Source: RPQJ01 sp963793005
Lineage (GTDB): Bacteria > Pseudomonadota > Gammaproteobacteria > Steroidobacterales > Steroidobacteraceae
DNA: 64,000 bases
Reading direction: 5' to 3'
Assembly: GCA_963793005.1 (NCBI GenBank)
Contig: CAWBYP010000006.1
Coordinates: 1 to 64,000 of the forward strand
This document shows positions 17,753 through 25,943 of the stretch, piece by piece (within the stretch, counting starts at the first letter, position 1; the number at the start of each line of letters is the position of its first letter). Under the pieces are notes generated by a model, which was not told where the DNA came from, did no database searches, and worked only from the letters and a program-made list of their open reading frames with translations. A program made the translations under genes and the position numbers.

Positions 17753-18856
17753 CTAGTCCTTCAGCTTGAACTCGAAGGGCAGCCGCCGCGCATTCAGGTA
17801 CGCCTGCTCGCCGATGCGCGTCCAGGGCAGGATCTCCTTCCGGAAGGCCAGGAAGTCCTCGATGATCCGCTGCACGATCCGGTCGGGTGACTTGTCGGCA
17901 GCGTAGATCTCGTTCAAGACCTCGTTGGCCGCTACGCCGCAGGCCAGGAGGACCTCTTCGGGAAGCTGACGCACGATCACTCCGTGGTCCTTGACCAGCG
18001 ATCTCAGCGCCGGTCCCGACCGGGCGTTGTATTCGGCCAGCATGTCGCGCGTCGCCGCGGCCGCGGCCGTGCGGATGACGAGCTGGAGGTCCGGCGTCAA
18101 CGATCGCCAGGCTTCCTCGTTGACCATCAACTGAAGGTTCGGGCCAGGCTCGTGATAGCCGGGCGAATAGTAGTACTTGCAGACCTGGTAGAAGCCGAGC
18201 GCAAGGTCGTTGTATGGGCCGATCCACTCGGCCGCATCGATGGCGCCCGACTGCAGGGCCGGGAAGATCTCGCCGCCCGGCAGCGACACGGGCGTGACAC
18301 CGAGCTTCTGCAGCACGCGGCCCTGGTTGCCCGGGGCACGGAACTTGAGGCCCTTCAGGTCGGCGAGCGAGCGGACCTCCTTGCGGAACCAGCCGAGCAT
18401 CTGCGTCCCGGTGCTGCCGGCGTGGAACGCGCGAATGCCGAAAGGCGCGTACAGCTCATCCCACAGTTTCTGGCCATTGCCGAACATCACCCATGCGTCC
18501 ATCTCGTCCGCGGTCAGCCCGAATGGAAATGCGGTGAAGAACGGAGCCCCTTCAGTCTTGCCGGTGTGGTAGTAGGCGGCGTCGTGCCCGAGCTGCGCCG
18601 TGCCGTTTGCGACCGCGCCGAAGCATTCCAGCGCCGGGACCAGTTCGCCTGCCGAGTAGACCTTGATCGTGAGCTTGCCGCCGCTCATCGCGGTGATATT
18701 GGCGGCCAGGCGTTCCGCGCCTGTACCGAGCCCCGGCAGGCCCTTGGGCCAGCTGGTGACCATGCGCCACTCCATCCGCCCTGCCGAGATCGCAGGGGCG
18801 GCAATGGCGGCTCCACTGCCCGCAACCAGCGCCTTCAACAGCGATCGGCGCTTCAA
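17753..18856 (-). CDS. dctP: TRAP transporter substrate-binding protein (TakP-like)
   Basis: The product of about 367 residues starts with a twin-arginine-type signal (KRRSLLKALVAGSGAAIAAP). The mature part begins MEWRMVTSWPKGLPGLGTGA and carries the DctP core LKGLKFRAPGNQGRVLQKLG with LPGGEIFPALQSGAIDAAEW and GPYNDLALGFYQVCKYYY. These match the TakP-like group of binding proteins that take 2-oxo acids or lactate, often with a bound cation, so a monocarboxylate substrate is likely. The TTG at 18856, five bases after the cyclase stop, is the best start for the signal peptide; longer starts would run antisense or within the cyclase gene. It probably shares a transcript with the cyclase, while its permeases converge from the other strand. 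Confidence 0.85.
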   Translation of the reverse strand: MKRRSLLKALVAGSGAAIAAPAISAGRMEWRMVTSWPKGLPGLGTGAERLAANITAMSGGKLTIKVYSAGELVPALECFGAVANGTAQLGHDAAYYHTGKTEGAPFFTAFPFGLTADEMDAWVMFGNGQKLWDELYAPFGIRAFHAGSTGTQMLGWFRKEVRSLADLKGLKFRAPGNQGRVLQKLGVTPVSLPGGEIFPALQSGAIDAAEWIGPYNDLALGFYQVCKYYYSPGYHEPGPNLQLMVNEEAWRSLTPDLQLVIRTAAAAATRDMLAEYNARSGPALRSLVKDHGVIVRQLPEEVLLACGVAANEVLNEIYAADKSPDRIVQRIIEDFLAFRKEILPWTRIGEQAYLNARRLPFEFKLKD

Positions 18857-18860
18857 GAGC

Positions 18861-19517
18861 TCAATCGCCCGCTGGCCGCTTTGACACCCTGAAATATGGA
18901 AACAGGATGTCGTCATGGGTAACCGGCTCGAACAGCACGTCCTGCCGGTGCTTGAGCGCATCACGGAAACCTTCCGTGACCAGCGTCTCCGCACCGCGCG
19001 CCGTGTCCTCGCCCAGCTTGGAGGAGCGATTCATCTCGTCGCCCATCGAGAGATTGGGACCGATCCGGTAGACGTCCCCGAAACCTATGCCGATCGAACA
19101 GTAGGCGGGATTTTCGGTGGCCAGGCCGGAGGCATTGAACACGGCGATGCGCCGATGAATTTCCTGTGCGGCGTCCAGCGCCTGTCCCGGATCGTCGAAC
19201 AGCGCCACGAGGTCGTCCGCGAACGCGCGCACCAGCTTCGCATCGTGGTCGTGCAGCACCGGAATGCATACCTTCTGAGCATTCAGTATCCGCAGGAAAG
19301 CCTCGGCCTGCCGTCCTTCGAAGCAGCTGCTGGTAAAGCCAGTCATGTCCAGCGTCAGGATCGTGGTGCGATAGAGATACTTGGCGTCCAGCTCCGCATG
19401 GCTGAGGCGCCCGGCCTGGAATTCAAGCAGGTCGCGATAGACCTCCTCACTCCAGCCGTCGTAGGTCGCGAGCTGCTTCGGCTCGTCGAGCAAACTGAAA
19501 GGCAATTCATCTGTCAT
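18861..19517 (-). CDS. Class III nucleotidyl cyclase-domain protein
   Basis: The 218-residue protein is almost entirely an adenylate/guanylate cyclase catalytic domain. ILTLDMTGFTSSCFEG holds the first metal-binding Asp (about residue 57) and LVRAFADDLVALFDDPGQAL the second (about 101). The segment GDEMNRSSKLGED keeps the Asn expected for catalysis, but Lys stands where an Arg is usual, so activity should not be assumed. No membrane or sensor domain is attached; the short N-terminal region is unassigned. It is followed by dctP, and a cAMP-phosphodiesterase-like gene lies 60 bases upstream on the same strand. If active it would make cAMP or cGMP in the cytoplasm. Confidence 0.75.
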   Translation of the reverse strand: MTDELPFSLLDEPKQLATYDGWSEEVYRDLLEFQAGRLSHAELDAKYLYRTTILTLDMTGFTSSCFEGRQAEAFLRILNAQKVCIPVLHDHDAKLVRAFADDLVALFDDPGQALDAAQEIHRRIAVFNASGLATENPAYCSIGIGFGDVYRIGPNLSMGDEMNRSSKLGEDTARGAETLVTEGFRDALKHRQDVLFEPVTHDDILFPYFRVSKRPAGD

Positions 19518-19577
19518 CTACCACTCCCTTGTACCAGCCAAGGCCAACGACGCCCGCATGGCCATCGCAATCAAGCT

Positions 19578-20381
19578 TCAGATCCGGTCGTCCCGTGGCC
19601 GCTTGGTGATCAGCCAGTCCTGCAACCACATGACTTCGGTGCGGATAGATCCGTCAGGCAACAGGCTCAGCCAGCGGTAGCCAGGCGGTCGCAGGTCCAT
19701 CACGCAGGTCGCGGTCCCCGGCGTGAACTGCGCGCAGGTCGAGGGCGTTGCGAGCACGCGAAACGTGCCGTACTGCTGATCGAAGGCCTGGTGCACGTGG
19801 CCCGCCAGCACCACCTTGACCTGCGGAAAGCGGCCGAGCAGCGACAGCAGTTCCGCCGCGTTGCGCAGGCCGTAACCATCCAGCCACTCGCTGCCAGTCG
19901 GAAGCGGCAGGTGATGCAGGCAGACCAGGACCGGTCGGTCGGCGAATTCGCGCAGGCTCGACTCGAGTCGCTCGAGCTCACTCGCGGCCAGCAGGCCTGC
20001 CGGGTCGTCGTCGACGTGGGTATCCAGCAGCACCAGGCCCCAGGCGCCGAGCTGCGCGCTGCCGCAATACTGGAATCCATCGGAGTTGAGAAGCTCTGCC
20101 ATCAGCGCCGGTGCATCGTGGTTGCCCGGCAGGCACAGCACCGGCGCGCCCAGCCCACCGATCGCATCGCGGAATACCCCGTAGGCCCCCGCGCTCATGT
20201 CGTCGCCGATGTCGCCGGTGACCAGGATCGCGTCGGGCAGCGGCACTCCGCCACCCAGCGCGTCAGCTAGCACGCTGCCGAAGGACTGCGCGGTGTTGAC
20301 GCCGTAAATCCTGCGCGTCGGGTCCGCAAACAGGTGCGGATCCGTCACTTGCAGCAGCCGTAGAGGTCGAGTGGAGTTCAC
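19578..20381 (-). CDS. cpdA: 3',5'-cyclic-nucleotide phosphodiesterase (CpdA-like)
   Basis: The 267-residue metallophosphoesterase has all the CpdA metal motifs: LLQVTDPHLF (D-x-H), ILVTGDIGDD (GD), CLPGNHDAP (GNHD), VCLHHLPLP and VLAGHVHQAFD (GHxH). CpdA enzymes use a two-metal centre to hydrolyse cAMP. The length equals that of family members. It begins three bases after the stop of the ABC-GAF ATPase gene, so it belongs to the exporter operon, and it is followed 60 bases later by a nucleotidyl cyclase. The pairing of a cyclase and a phosphodiesterase with a cyclic-nucleotide-binding phospholipase suggests a common signalling role, which is inference. Confidence 0.88.
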   Translation of the reverse strand: MNSTRPLRLLQVTDPHLFADPTRRIYGVNTAQSFGSVLADALGGGVPLPDAILVTGDIGDDMSAGAYGVFRDAIGGLGAPVLCLPGNHDAPALMAELLNSDGFQYCGSAQLGAWGLVLLDTHVDDDPAGLLAASELERLESSLREFADRPVLVCLHHLPLPTGSEWLDGYGLRNAAELLSLLGRFPQVKVVLAGHVHQAFDQQYGTFRVLATPSTCAQFTPGTATCVMDLRPPGYRWLSLLPDGSIRTEVMWLQDWLITKRPRDDRI

Positions 20382-20384
20382 GTT

Positions 20385-21710
20385 TCACCGACTCCGCTGC
20401 CCGGCGCTGACCAGCGACTCGAGCAACACTGACAGGGATGACGCGAACTCACCGTAGCGTCGCTCGTCGCTGTCGTCAAACGCAGCGCCGTCCCGTCGGT
20501 TCAGCAACTGGGTTACCGCGAACACGCGGCCCTCGCGGTCGTGCAACGGCAGGCAGAGTACCGAACGCGTGCGAAAACCGGTCTGCACATCCACCGCCCG
20601 GTTGAACCGCGGATCGGCGTAGGCGTCGGCGACCCGCACGACCTTGCCGCTGGCCGCGGCCGCGCCCGCGATCCCGCTCGCGAGCGGGATCCGCACCGGG
20701 TCGCCGTCCGGCGCGTCCTCGGAGACGCGCAGCACCAGTTGCTGCCGATCGCGGTCCACGAGGAACAGCGAGGCCCGCTCGGCATCAAGCAACTGGCCGA
20801 CCCTGCGGGTGAATACGCGCAGCGACTGCTCGAGCATGCTCTGGTAGGCCTCGTCGCCCGCCATGGCGGTCGCCTCGAGGAACTGCTGGGCCTGCTGGGT
20901 CAGCTGCTCGAGCGTGCGACGGAAGGCTGGCTCGTCCATGTCGGCGACCAGCTTCTCGAGATCCTGCTTGTCGTTGTTCTGCGCGAGCAGGTGCATCATC
21001 TGCTGCGTATTGGCGATGACCGCATCGGTGAACGTGGACAGGCGCCCGTCTTCCAGGTGCAGGATCCGGTCGGCCACGTCCAGGATGCGGTTGTCGTGCG
21101 TGACGAGCAGGATGGTCGTGCCCTGCTCTCGCGCGAGCACCTGCATGCGCTCCACGACCTCGCGTCCGGAGGCCTTGTCGAGCGAAGCAGTCGGCTCGTC
21201 GGCCAGCAGCATCGCAGGCTGGCCCACCAGCGCGCGTGCAATCGCCACCCGCTGTCGCTGCCCACCCGAGAGGTGCTCTGCGCGCTTGTTCGTATGGCCG
21301 GCGAGGCCGACCGCCTCCAGCATCTCGATGGCCTTCCTGCGCAAATCGGCGCGACCGACCCGGCCCGAGACCCGCAACCCCAGTTCGACGTTCTGCACCG
21401 CGGTCAGCGCGCCCAGCAGGTTGTGCTGCTGGAAGATGAACCCGATGCGCTTACGAACATCCTCGAGGGCACGTGGTCGCGCCCCGCGCAACTCGTTCCC
21501 GAGGACCTGCACACTACCCTCCTGGGCCGAGCGGAGTGCACCCACCAGCGTGAGCATCGTCGTCTTTCCAGAGCCCGAGGGTCCCGTGACGATGATGATC
21601 TCGCCCGCCGGTATCGTGGTCGAGACGTCGAACAGCACCTGCCTGCGCAGCGCACCACGGCCGAAATAGTGGTTCAGGCCCTCGACGACCACGGGTGCCG
21701 GCGTGGCCAT
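20385..21710 (-). CDS. DevA-type ABC ATPase fused to a GAF domain
   Basis: The protein has about 441 residues. Residues 1-235 are an ABC ATPase with GPSGSGKTT (Walker A), FIFQQHNLL (Q loop), LSGGQRQRVAIARAL (signature), LLADEPTASLD (Walker B) and the switch His in LVTHDNRIL, nearest to DevA/MacB exporters. A charged, probably coiled linker follows, then a GAF domain at about 290-435 (LLDAERASLFLVDRDRQQLV, FRTRSVLCLPLHDREGRVFA, VTQLLNR), a fold that often binds cyclic nucleotides or other small ligands. ATG 21710 overlaps the permease stop by one base, giving tight coupling. The fusion suggests ligand-gated export, perhaps by cAMP or cGMP, but the ligand is not known. Confidence 0.9.
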   Translation of the reverse strand: MATPAPVVVEGLNHYFGRGALRRQVLFDVSTTIPAGEIIIVTGPSGSGKTTMLTLVGALRSAQEGSVQVLGNELRGARPRALEDVRKRIGFIFQQHNLLGALTAVQNVELGLRVSGRVGRADLRRKAIEMLEAVGLAGHTNKRAEHLSGGQRQRVAIARALVGQPAMLLADEPTASLDKASGREVVERMQVLAREQGTTILLVTHDNRILDVADRILHLEDGRLSTFTDAVIANTQQMMHLLAQNNDKQDLEKLVADMDEPAFRRTLEQLTQQAQQFLEATAMAGDEAYQSMLEQSLRVFTRRVGQLLDAERASLFLVDRDRQQLVLRVSEDAPDGDPVRIPLASGIAGAAAASGKVVRVADAYADPRFNRAVDVQTGFRTRSVLCLPLHDREGRVFAVTQLLNRRDGAAFDDSDERRYGEFASSLSVLLESLVSAGQRSR

Positions 21711-22870
21711 CAGAAGATCTCCGCGGGATCGAGCTTGCGCACCTTGCGCAGCGCCAGGAATCCCGACAGCGCACACATCGCGATGGTCAGGCAGAAGACC
21801 ACCACGGCCCTCTCCGTGGTCAGGTGCAGCGGCAACCGCGTCGCGGCCGCAGCCGATCGATACAGCCACCAGGCGGCGGCCGCACCCGGCAGGAAACCGA
21901 GCACGCCGAGGATGATTGCCTGCTGGAAAACGATTCCGGACACGAAGCGATTGCGGTAGCCCATCGCGCGCAGGGTCGCGTACTCGCGCAGGTGCTCCGA
22001 GACGTCGGCGAACAGGATCTGGTAGACGATGATGGCGCCCACCACGAGCCCCATGATGGCCCCGAAGGCGAACACGTAGCCGATCGGCGTCGCGCCGTTC
22101 CAGTAGGTCTTCTCGCGAGCCACGAATTCAGCCTTGGTCATGACCAGCACGTCGCGCGGCAGCGACGCGCGCAGCCGGTCGCGTACCGCGGCGGGATCCG
22201 CACCATCCTTGAGCGTGATGAGGCCGAGCTGGATGTCGTTGCGGGGACGATCCGGGAACAGCCTCAGCCAGTTGTCGACACTTGTGATCACCGTGCCGTC
22301 GATGCCGAACGACGGGCCGATCTCGACCAGGCCGACCACCTTGACGCTGCGATCGTTGATCTCGGTGACCACCGGTTCGCCCGACTCGAAGACATCGTGC
22401 ACGGGCCCGAATTCGGGCCTTGAAGCCATGTCGAACAGCACGACATCCTGTTTTCGTATCAGCGGATACGACTCGGCAAAGCCGGGCGTGTCGAGCGTGT
22501 TCTTGTCCGGGTCGACGCCGACCGCGTTGATGCTGCGGCGGGCGTCGTTCCAGGGGTTCTTCCAGGTGGCCGGGAAGATGTAGACGGGGCTGACATCCGC
22601 CACCGCGGCGTCTCCCATCGCCTCGTAGAGTCTCCGGATCGAGAACGGCTGCGGCCGCACGATGAACACGCTGTCCGGGCTGAACAAGGCAATGTCGTAA
22701 CGAAAACGCTCGTGGAATCTCAGCGTGCTCTCGAAAAGCGCCGAACGAAAGCCGAGCTGCATCAGGATCAGCAGCACGGCGAACGCGATCCCGGCCACGG
22801 CCACGGCAAGGCGCACCGGCCTGTGCCAGAGCTGCAGCCAGCCGAGCGGCGCTGGTATGAAACTCGCCAT
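21710..22870 (-). CDS. devC: DevC-type ABC exporter permease
   Basis: The 386-residue permease has one N-terminal helix (VRLAVAVAGIAFAVLLILMQ), a periplasmic domain of about 220 residues and three C-terminal helices, the FtsX/MacB-like topology. Motifs such as MQLGFRSALFESTLRFHER and ILFADVSEHLREYATLRAMG match the DevC family, which works with a DevB adaptor and DevA ATPase to export glycolipids or other lipids in cyanobacteria. The neighbours on both sides are those partners, with gaps of 3 bases or an overlap of one. The cargo here is unknown; the phospholipase-rich context allows a lipid. Confidence 0.9.
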   Translation of the reverse strand: MASFIPAPLGWLQLWHRPVRLAVAVAGIAFAVLLILMQLGFRSALFESTLRFHERFRYDIALFSPDSVFIVRPQPFSIRRLYEAMGDAAVADVSPVYIFPATWKNPWNDARRSINAVGVDPDKNTLDTPGFAESYPLIRKQDVVLFDMASRPEFGPVHDVFESGEPVVTEINDRSVKVVGLVEIGPSFGIDGTVITSVDNWLRLFPDRPRNDIQLGLITLKDGADPAAVRDRLRASLPRDVLVMTKAEFVAREKTYWNGATPIGYVFAFGAIMGLVVGAIIVYQILFADVSEHLREYATLRAMGYRNRFVSGIVFQQAIILGVLGFLPGAAAAWWLYRSAAAATRLPLHLTTERAVVVFCLTIAMCALSGFLALRKVRKLDPAEIF

Positions 22871-22873
22871 GCG

Positions 22874-23824
22874 TCAGCGACCGATCTCTATCTCGACCTG
22901 GAGGTTGGTTAGATTGGCCGCCGGCCCGGAGTCATCGAGCTTGATCTCGACCTCGACGATCCTCGCGTCCTTGCGCGCGGCCGGATCATCGCCGATCTGG
23001 TCCATTTTCTGGACCTTGGGGCGGATCCGCGTGACGGCGCCCTGCAGCGGCTTCGCCAGCGCATCACTGCGCACCGTCGCGCGCTGGCCGACTTTCACCA
23101 GCCGGATGTCGGTCTCGTACACCTCCGCGATCGCAAGCATGCTGTCTACCCGGCCCATCTCCACGATCCCGCCCGGACCCACGAACTCACCTGGCTTCGC
23201 GACGACGTCGAGCACGCGCCCCGCGAATGGCGCACGTACATTGGTTCTTTCGAGCTCGGCCTGCCGCTGCGCAAGCAGTGCCTGGGCGGACGCAATGCGC
23301 GACTCGGCGACGCCCGTTGCAGCATTGCGCGACTTGCACGACGCGGCACCGGCCTCCGCGTCGCCCTTGGCCACTTCGGTCTCCTCGCTCGAGGCGAGAC
23401 CACGGCCCTGCAGCTCCGTCTTGCGGCGGGACTGCCTGGCCGCGACGCTGGCCTGCACACAGGCTTCCTCGGCGGACGCGGCCGCCGCCTTCGCGTCGCG
23501 ACGTGCGGTCTCGAGACCAGCCTGCGCCTCGGCAACACGCGCCTTGGCGACGGTGGTCATGTCGGTTTCCCCGATCAGCTGGCCCGCCTTCAGGTCCTGC
23601 CCCCGATCGACCAGCAGACGCGAGACGACGACGCCCGCAACGGTCTCGGGCAGCGCTGCCGATACGCGCACGATCCCGCCTTCCGGCTCGAGCCTGCCGA
23701 GCGCCGCGACTCCACGTGACCCCTTCGCCTTGTCCTGCGCAGCCGCCGGCCAGGCAGCGCCAAGCGCGATCGTCGCCGCGACGAGCATGAAAACATGACG
23801 TGTGCGTTTGGAATCCAGCTTCAT
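22874..23824 (-). CDS. devB: DevB-type HlyD-family adaptor protein
   Basis: The 316-residue periplasmic adaptor starts with a hydrophobic leader (VFMLVAATIALGAAWPAAAQ). It has the biotinyl-lipoyl-like halves expected of HlyD/MacA/DevB proteins (VAALGRLEPEGGIVRVSAAL with AGVVVSRLLVDRGQDLKAGQ and NVRAPFAGRVLDVVAKPGEF) around a long Ala/Arg/Glu-rich helical hairpin, and ends in a beta-barrel region (SMLAIAEVYETDIRLVKVGQ). It would bridge the inner-membrane permease to an outer-membrane channel, which is not encoded nearby. Its start overlaps the patatin stop by four bases (ATGA). Confidence 0.88.
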   Translation of the reverse strand: MKLDSKRTRHVFMLVAATIALGAAWPAAAQDKAKGSRGVAALGRLEPEGGIVRVSAALPETVAGVVVSRLLVDRGQDLKAGQLIGETDMTTVAKARVAEAQAGLETARRDAKAAAASAEEACVQASVAARQSRRKTELQGRGLASSEETEVAKGDAEAGAASCKSRNAATGVAESRIASAQALLAQRQAELERTNVRAPFAGRVLDVVAKPGEFVGPGGIVEMGRVDSMLAIAEVYETDIRLVKVGQRATVRSDALAKPLQGAVTRIRPKVQKMDQIGDDPAARKDARIVEVEIKLDDSGPAANLTNLQVEIEIGR

Positions 23825-25659
23825 CGAGTCTGCCCCTGGTTGTCGTTCTGTTGTCGCTTGAAGCTGCCGTTCTCAAGCGATTGTCGAGCCGCCTGATAGC
23901 CCACTTCGACGATGCGGTCAAATGGACGCACATCGGTGAAACCATAGCCGCCCAGCATCGGCTGGACCAGCAGGTCCGCACGTTGCCCGGCCCTGAGCGA
24001 CGATTCCATCGTTCCGATCGACATCGCCATCATCAGCATCGACATCGTACCGGGGACCCGGTAGTGCCTGGCGAACGGCAGCATCCGCCCTGCCAGCAGC
24101 GTCCACGGCGAAGGCACGACATCAAAGTCGACCTCGTAATTGCGCCGCGCCGTGACATCGACGGCGACGATCCGCCCGACGGGCCGGCCGCGCATGACGT
24201 CGACCGGCAGGTTGTCCAGGATCCCGCCATCAACCGTGAGCTTCCGGTCGACTACGACCGGAGGGAATATCCCTGGCAGGGATGCACTTGCCCGCAGCGC
24301 GCGGGGAAGCGACCCGCGCTCGTGCACCTGCACGCTGCCATCGCCGAGGTTGCTCGAAATCGCGAAGAGCGGAATCGCCAGGTCCTCGATCGTGCCGCCG
24401 AGGTACTCGTCAATCAGCCGTTCCATGCGTCGCCCCCTGAGGAACGACACGATCGGGATGGTCACGTCCCCGAACGGCTTGCCGCCGACGAACGCCGCAC
24501 GGGCACGGTCGATCACCAGTCCGGGGTCCTCCGACACCGACATGCCGGCGCCGAGGATCGCACCGATGCTCGATCCTCCGATCCAGTCCACGGGAATTCC
24601 GGCTTCGAGCAGCGCACGGTAGACACCCAGGTGCGCGAATCCGCGTGCCGCGCCGCCGCCCAGCACGAGCCCGACCGACGTCCCGGCGATGGTGCGAGCC
24701 AGTCGTTCCATGTCGCCGGGCACGCCGGATCGGACATGCAGGTGAAAATCGGGCTCGCGGCCTTCGAGCCACGCGGCCGTGCCGGACAGCTTCTCCGGGC
24801 GGCCGGAGTGATTCAGGACCAGCGCCCGACGCGACGTCGCGCCGGACGAAGAGCCGAACACATCCCGTTCCCAGGGGCGCAGCGCCGCATCCGACGCGGC
24901 ATCGGCAACCAGCAGTACGAGATCGGCATGTCGCACGGCCACCTCGCGCCATGCGCCTTCGACCGGATCGGCCACGTACAGAACGAATCGATGCTCCGCC
25001 TCGCGTGCCGCCAGCCACTCGACCAGCGCCGGCGACAACTCCTCGTGGGCGGTAGCGGGCAACGGCGGCGCGCCCAGCGCATCGAGCTGCGACTCGGCAA
25101 GGACCAGGACGGAGCCCTGGGGCTCGAGCAACTCGCGCAGCCGGGAGGCGAGCGCGTGCGCCGATGGCCCACCGTCCAGCGGCACCAGCGCAATGGTGCT
25201 GAACTTGCGGCTGACAGTCGTGCCGCCGGCGGTACGCTCACGCAGCCGCTCCGCGATGCCTCCGGCGACCCGACGCATCAGCGCGGGATGACGCTGCACC
25301 AGGCGATCGAACGCCGCGGAACTCATCTTCAGCAGCAGGCTGCTGCGGACGGCGCGCAGGCCGGCGGAGCGCTCACCACCGGTGAGCAGGCCGACTTCCC
25401 CGATCATCTCGCCGGGACCGACCTCTGCGATGAGCTTGTCGTCGCCATCGCAGCCGTTGGCAGGTGCCATCCATACCTGGAGCCTGCCGCGCGCCAGCAG
25501 GTACATGCAATCCGCTGCCTCGCACTGTCGGAACAGCCACTCGCCTCCCCGACAGACGACGGGCTCGAGTTCGGCCAGCACAGTTTCCGCCTCCTCCGCC
25601 GGGAGCGAAAAGTAGCGCTGCACTGCGGTCACCAGCGACCGCTTCGCCGAAGAATTCAT
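23821..25659 (-). CDS. Cyclic-nucleotide-binding patatin-like phospholipase (NTE type)
   Basis: This 612-residue protein joins an N-terminal cyclic nucleotide-binding domain (about residues 10-130; DCMYLLARGRLQVWMAP, GPGEMIGEVGLLTGGERSAG) to a middle NTE-like region and a C-terminal patatin domain. The patatin part has GLVLGGGAARGFAHLG (oxyanion motif), IGGSSIGAILG (Ser of G-x-S-x-G) and the Asp of VDGGILDNLP, so the Ser-Asp dyad is complete. Such proteins are lysophospholipases related to neuropathy target esterase. ATG 25659 follows an AAGGGGGG ribosome site. It heads the operon with DevB, DevC, DevA-GAF and CpdA, and the ligand-binding domain gives a direct link to cyclic-nucleotide signalling. 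Confidence 0.9.
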   Translation of the reverse strand: MNSSAKRSLVTAVQRYFSLPAEEAETVLAELEPVVCRGGEWLFRQCEAADCMYLLARGRLQVWMAPANGCDGDDKLIAEVGPGEMIGEVGLLTGGERSAGLRAVRSSLLLKMSSAAFDRLVQRHPALMRRVAGGIAERLRERTAGGTTVSRKFSTIALVPLDGGPSAHALASRLRELLEPQGSVLVLAESQLDALGAPPLPATAHEELSPALVEWLAAREAEHRFVLYVADPVEGAWREVAVRHADLVLLVADAASDAALRPWERDVFGSSSGATSRRALVLNHSGRPEKLSGTAAWLEGREPDFHLHVRSGVPGDMERLARTIAGTSVGLVLGGGAARGFAHLGVYRALLEAGIPVDWIGGSSIGAILGAGMSVSEDPGLVIDRARAAFVGGKPFGDVTIPIVSFLRGRRMERLIDEYLGGTIEDLAIPLFAISSNLGDGSVQVHERGSLPRALRASASLPGIFPPVVVDRKLTVDGGILDNLPVDVMRGRPVGRIVAVDVTARRNYEVDFDVVPSPWTLLAGRMLPFARHYRVPGTMSMLMMAMSIGTMESSLRAGQRADLLVQPMLGGYGFTDVRPFDRIVEVGYQAARQSLENGSFKRQQNDNQGQTR

Positions 25660-25804
25660 CAAACCCCCCCTTCGGAGATGCTCGAGTTCGGGAACTCGCG
25701 GGATCAGCCCGCATGGCTCCCGGCAGACTTGCTTGTTGTTTCCGGGCGTGCCGATCCCTTGCACTCACCCGCGCGAGAGTCTATCTGCAAAACCGGCGAA
25801 TGTC

Positions 25805-25825
25805 GGCACCCTCGCGCAGGGTGCC
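25805..25825. promoter_or_regulatory. Inverted repeat in divergent promoter region
   Basis: Arms GGCACCCT and AGGGTGCC flank a five-base centre between the phospholipase operon and the DUF4239 gene. It could be an operator or a hairpin in a leader. It does not match the CRP consensus. Confidence 0.35.
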
Positions 25826-25943
25826 GTCGCCGCAGCTCAACATCCCACGCAGTCAGTGATTCAGGCATGGACTACCGTCCATATACAACCGATCCGCTGC
25901 AACCATATGCTTGCATCATGACCGGCGCATAGAGGGCAGCCCG

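Noticed and set aside
23800..25932. 710-codon plus-strand frame over the patatin gene
   Set aside because: Antisense shadow of the phospholipase; its composition (Arg, His, Gln rich) is not protein-like.
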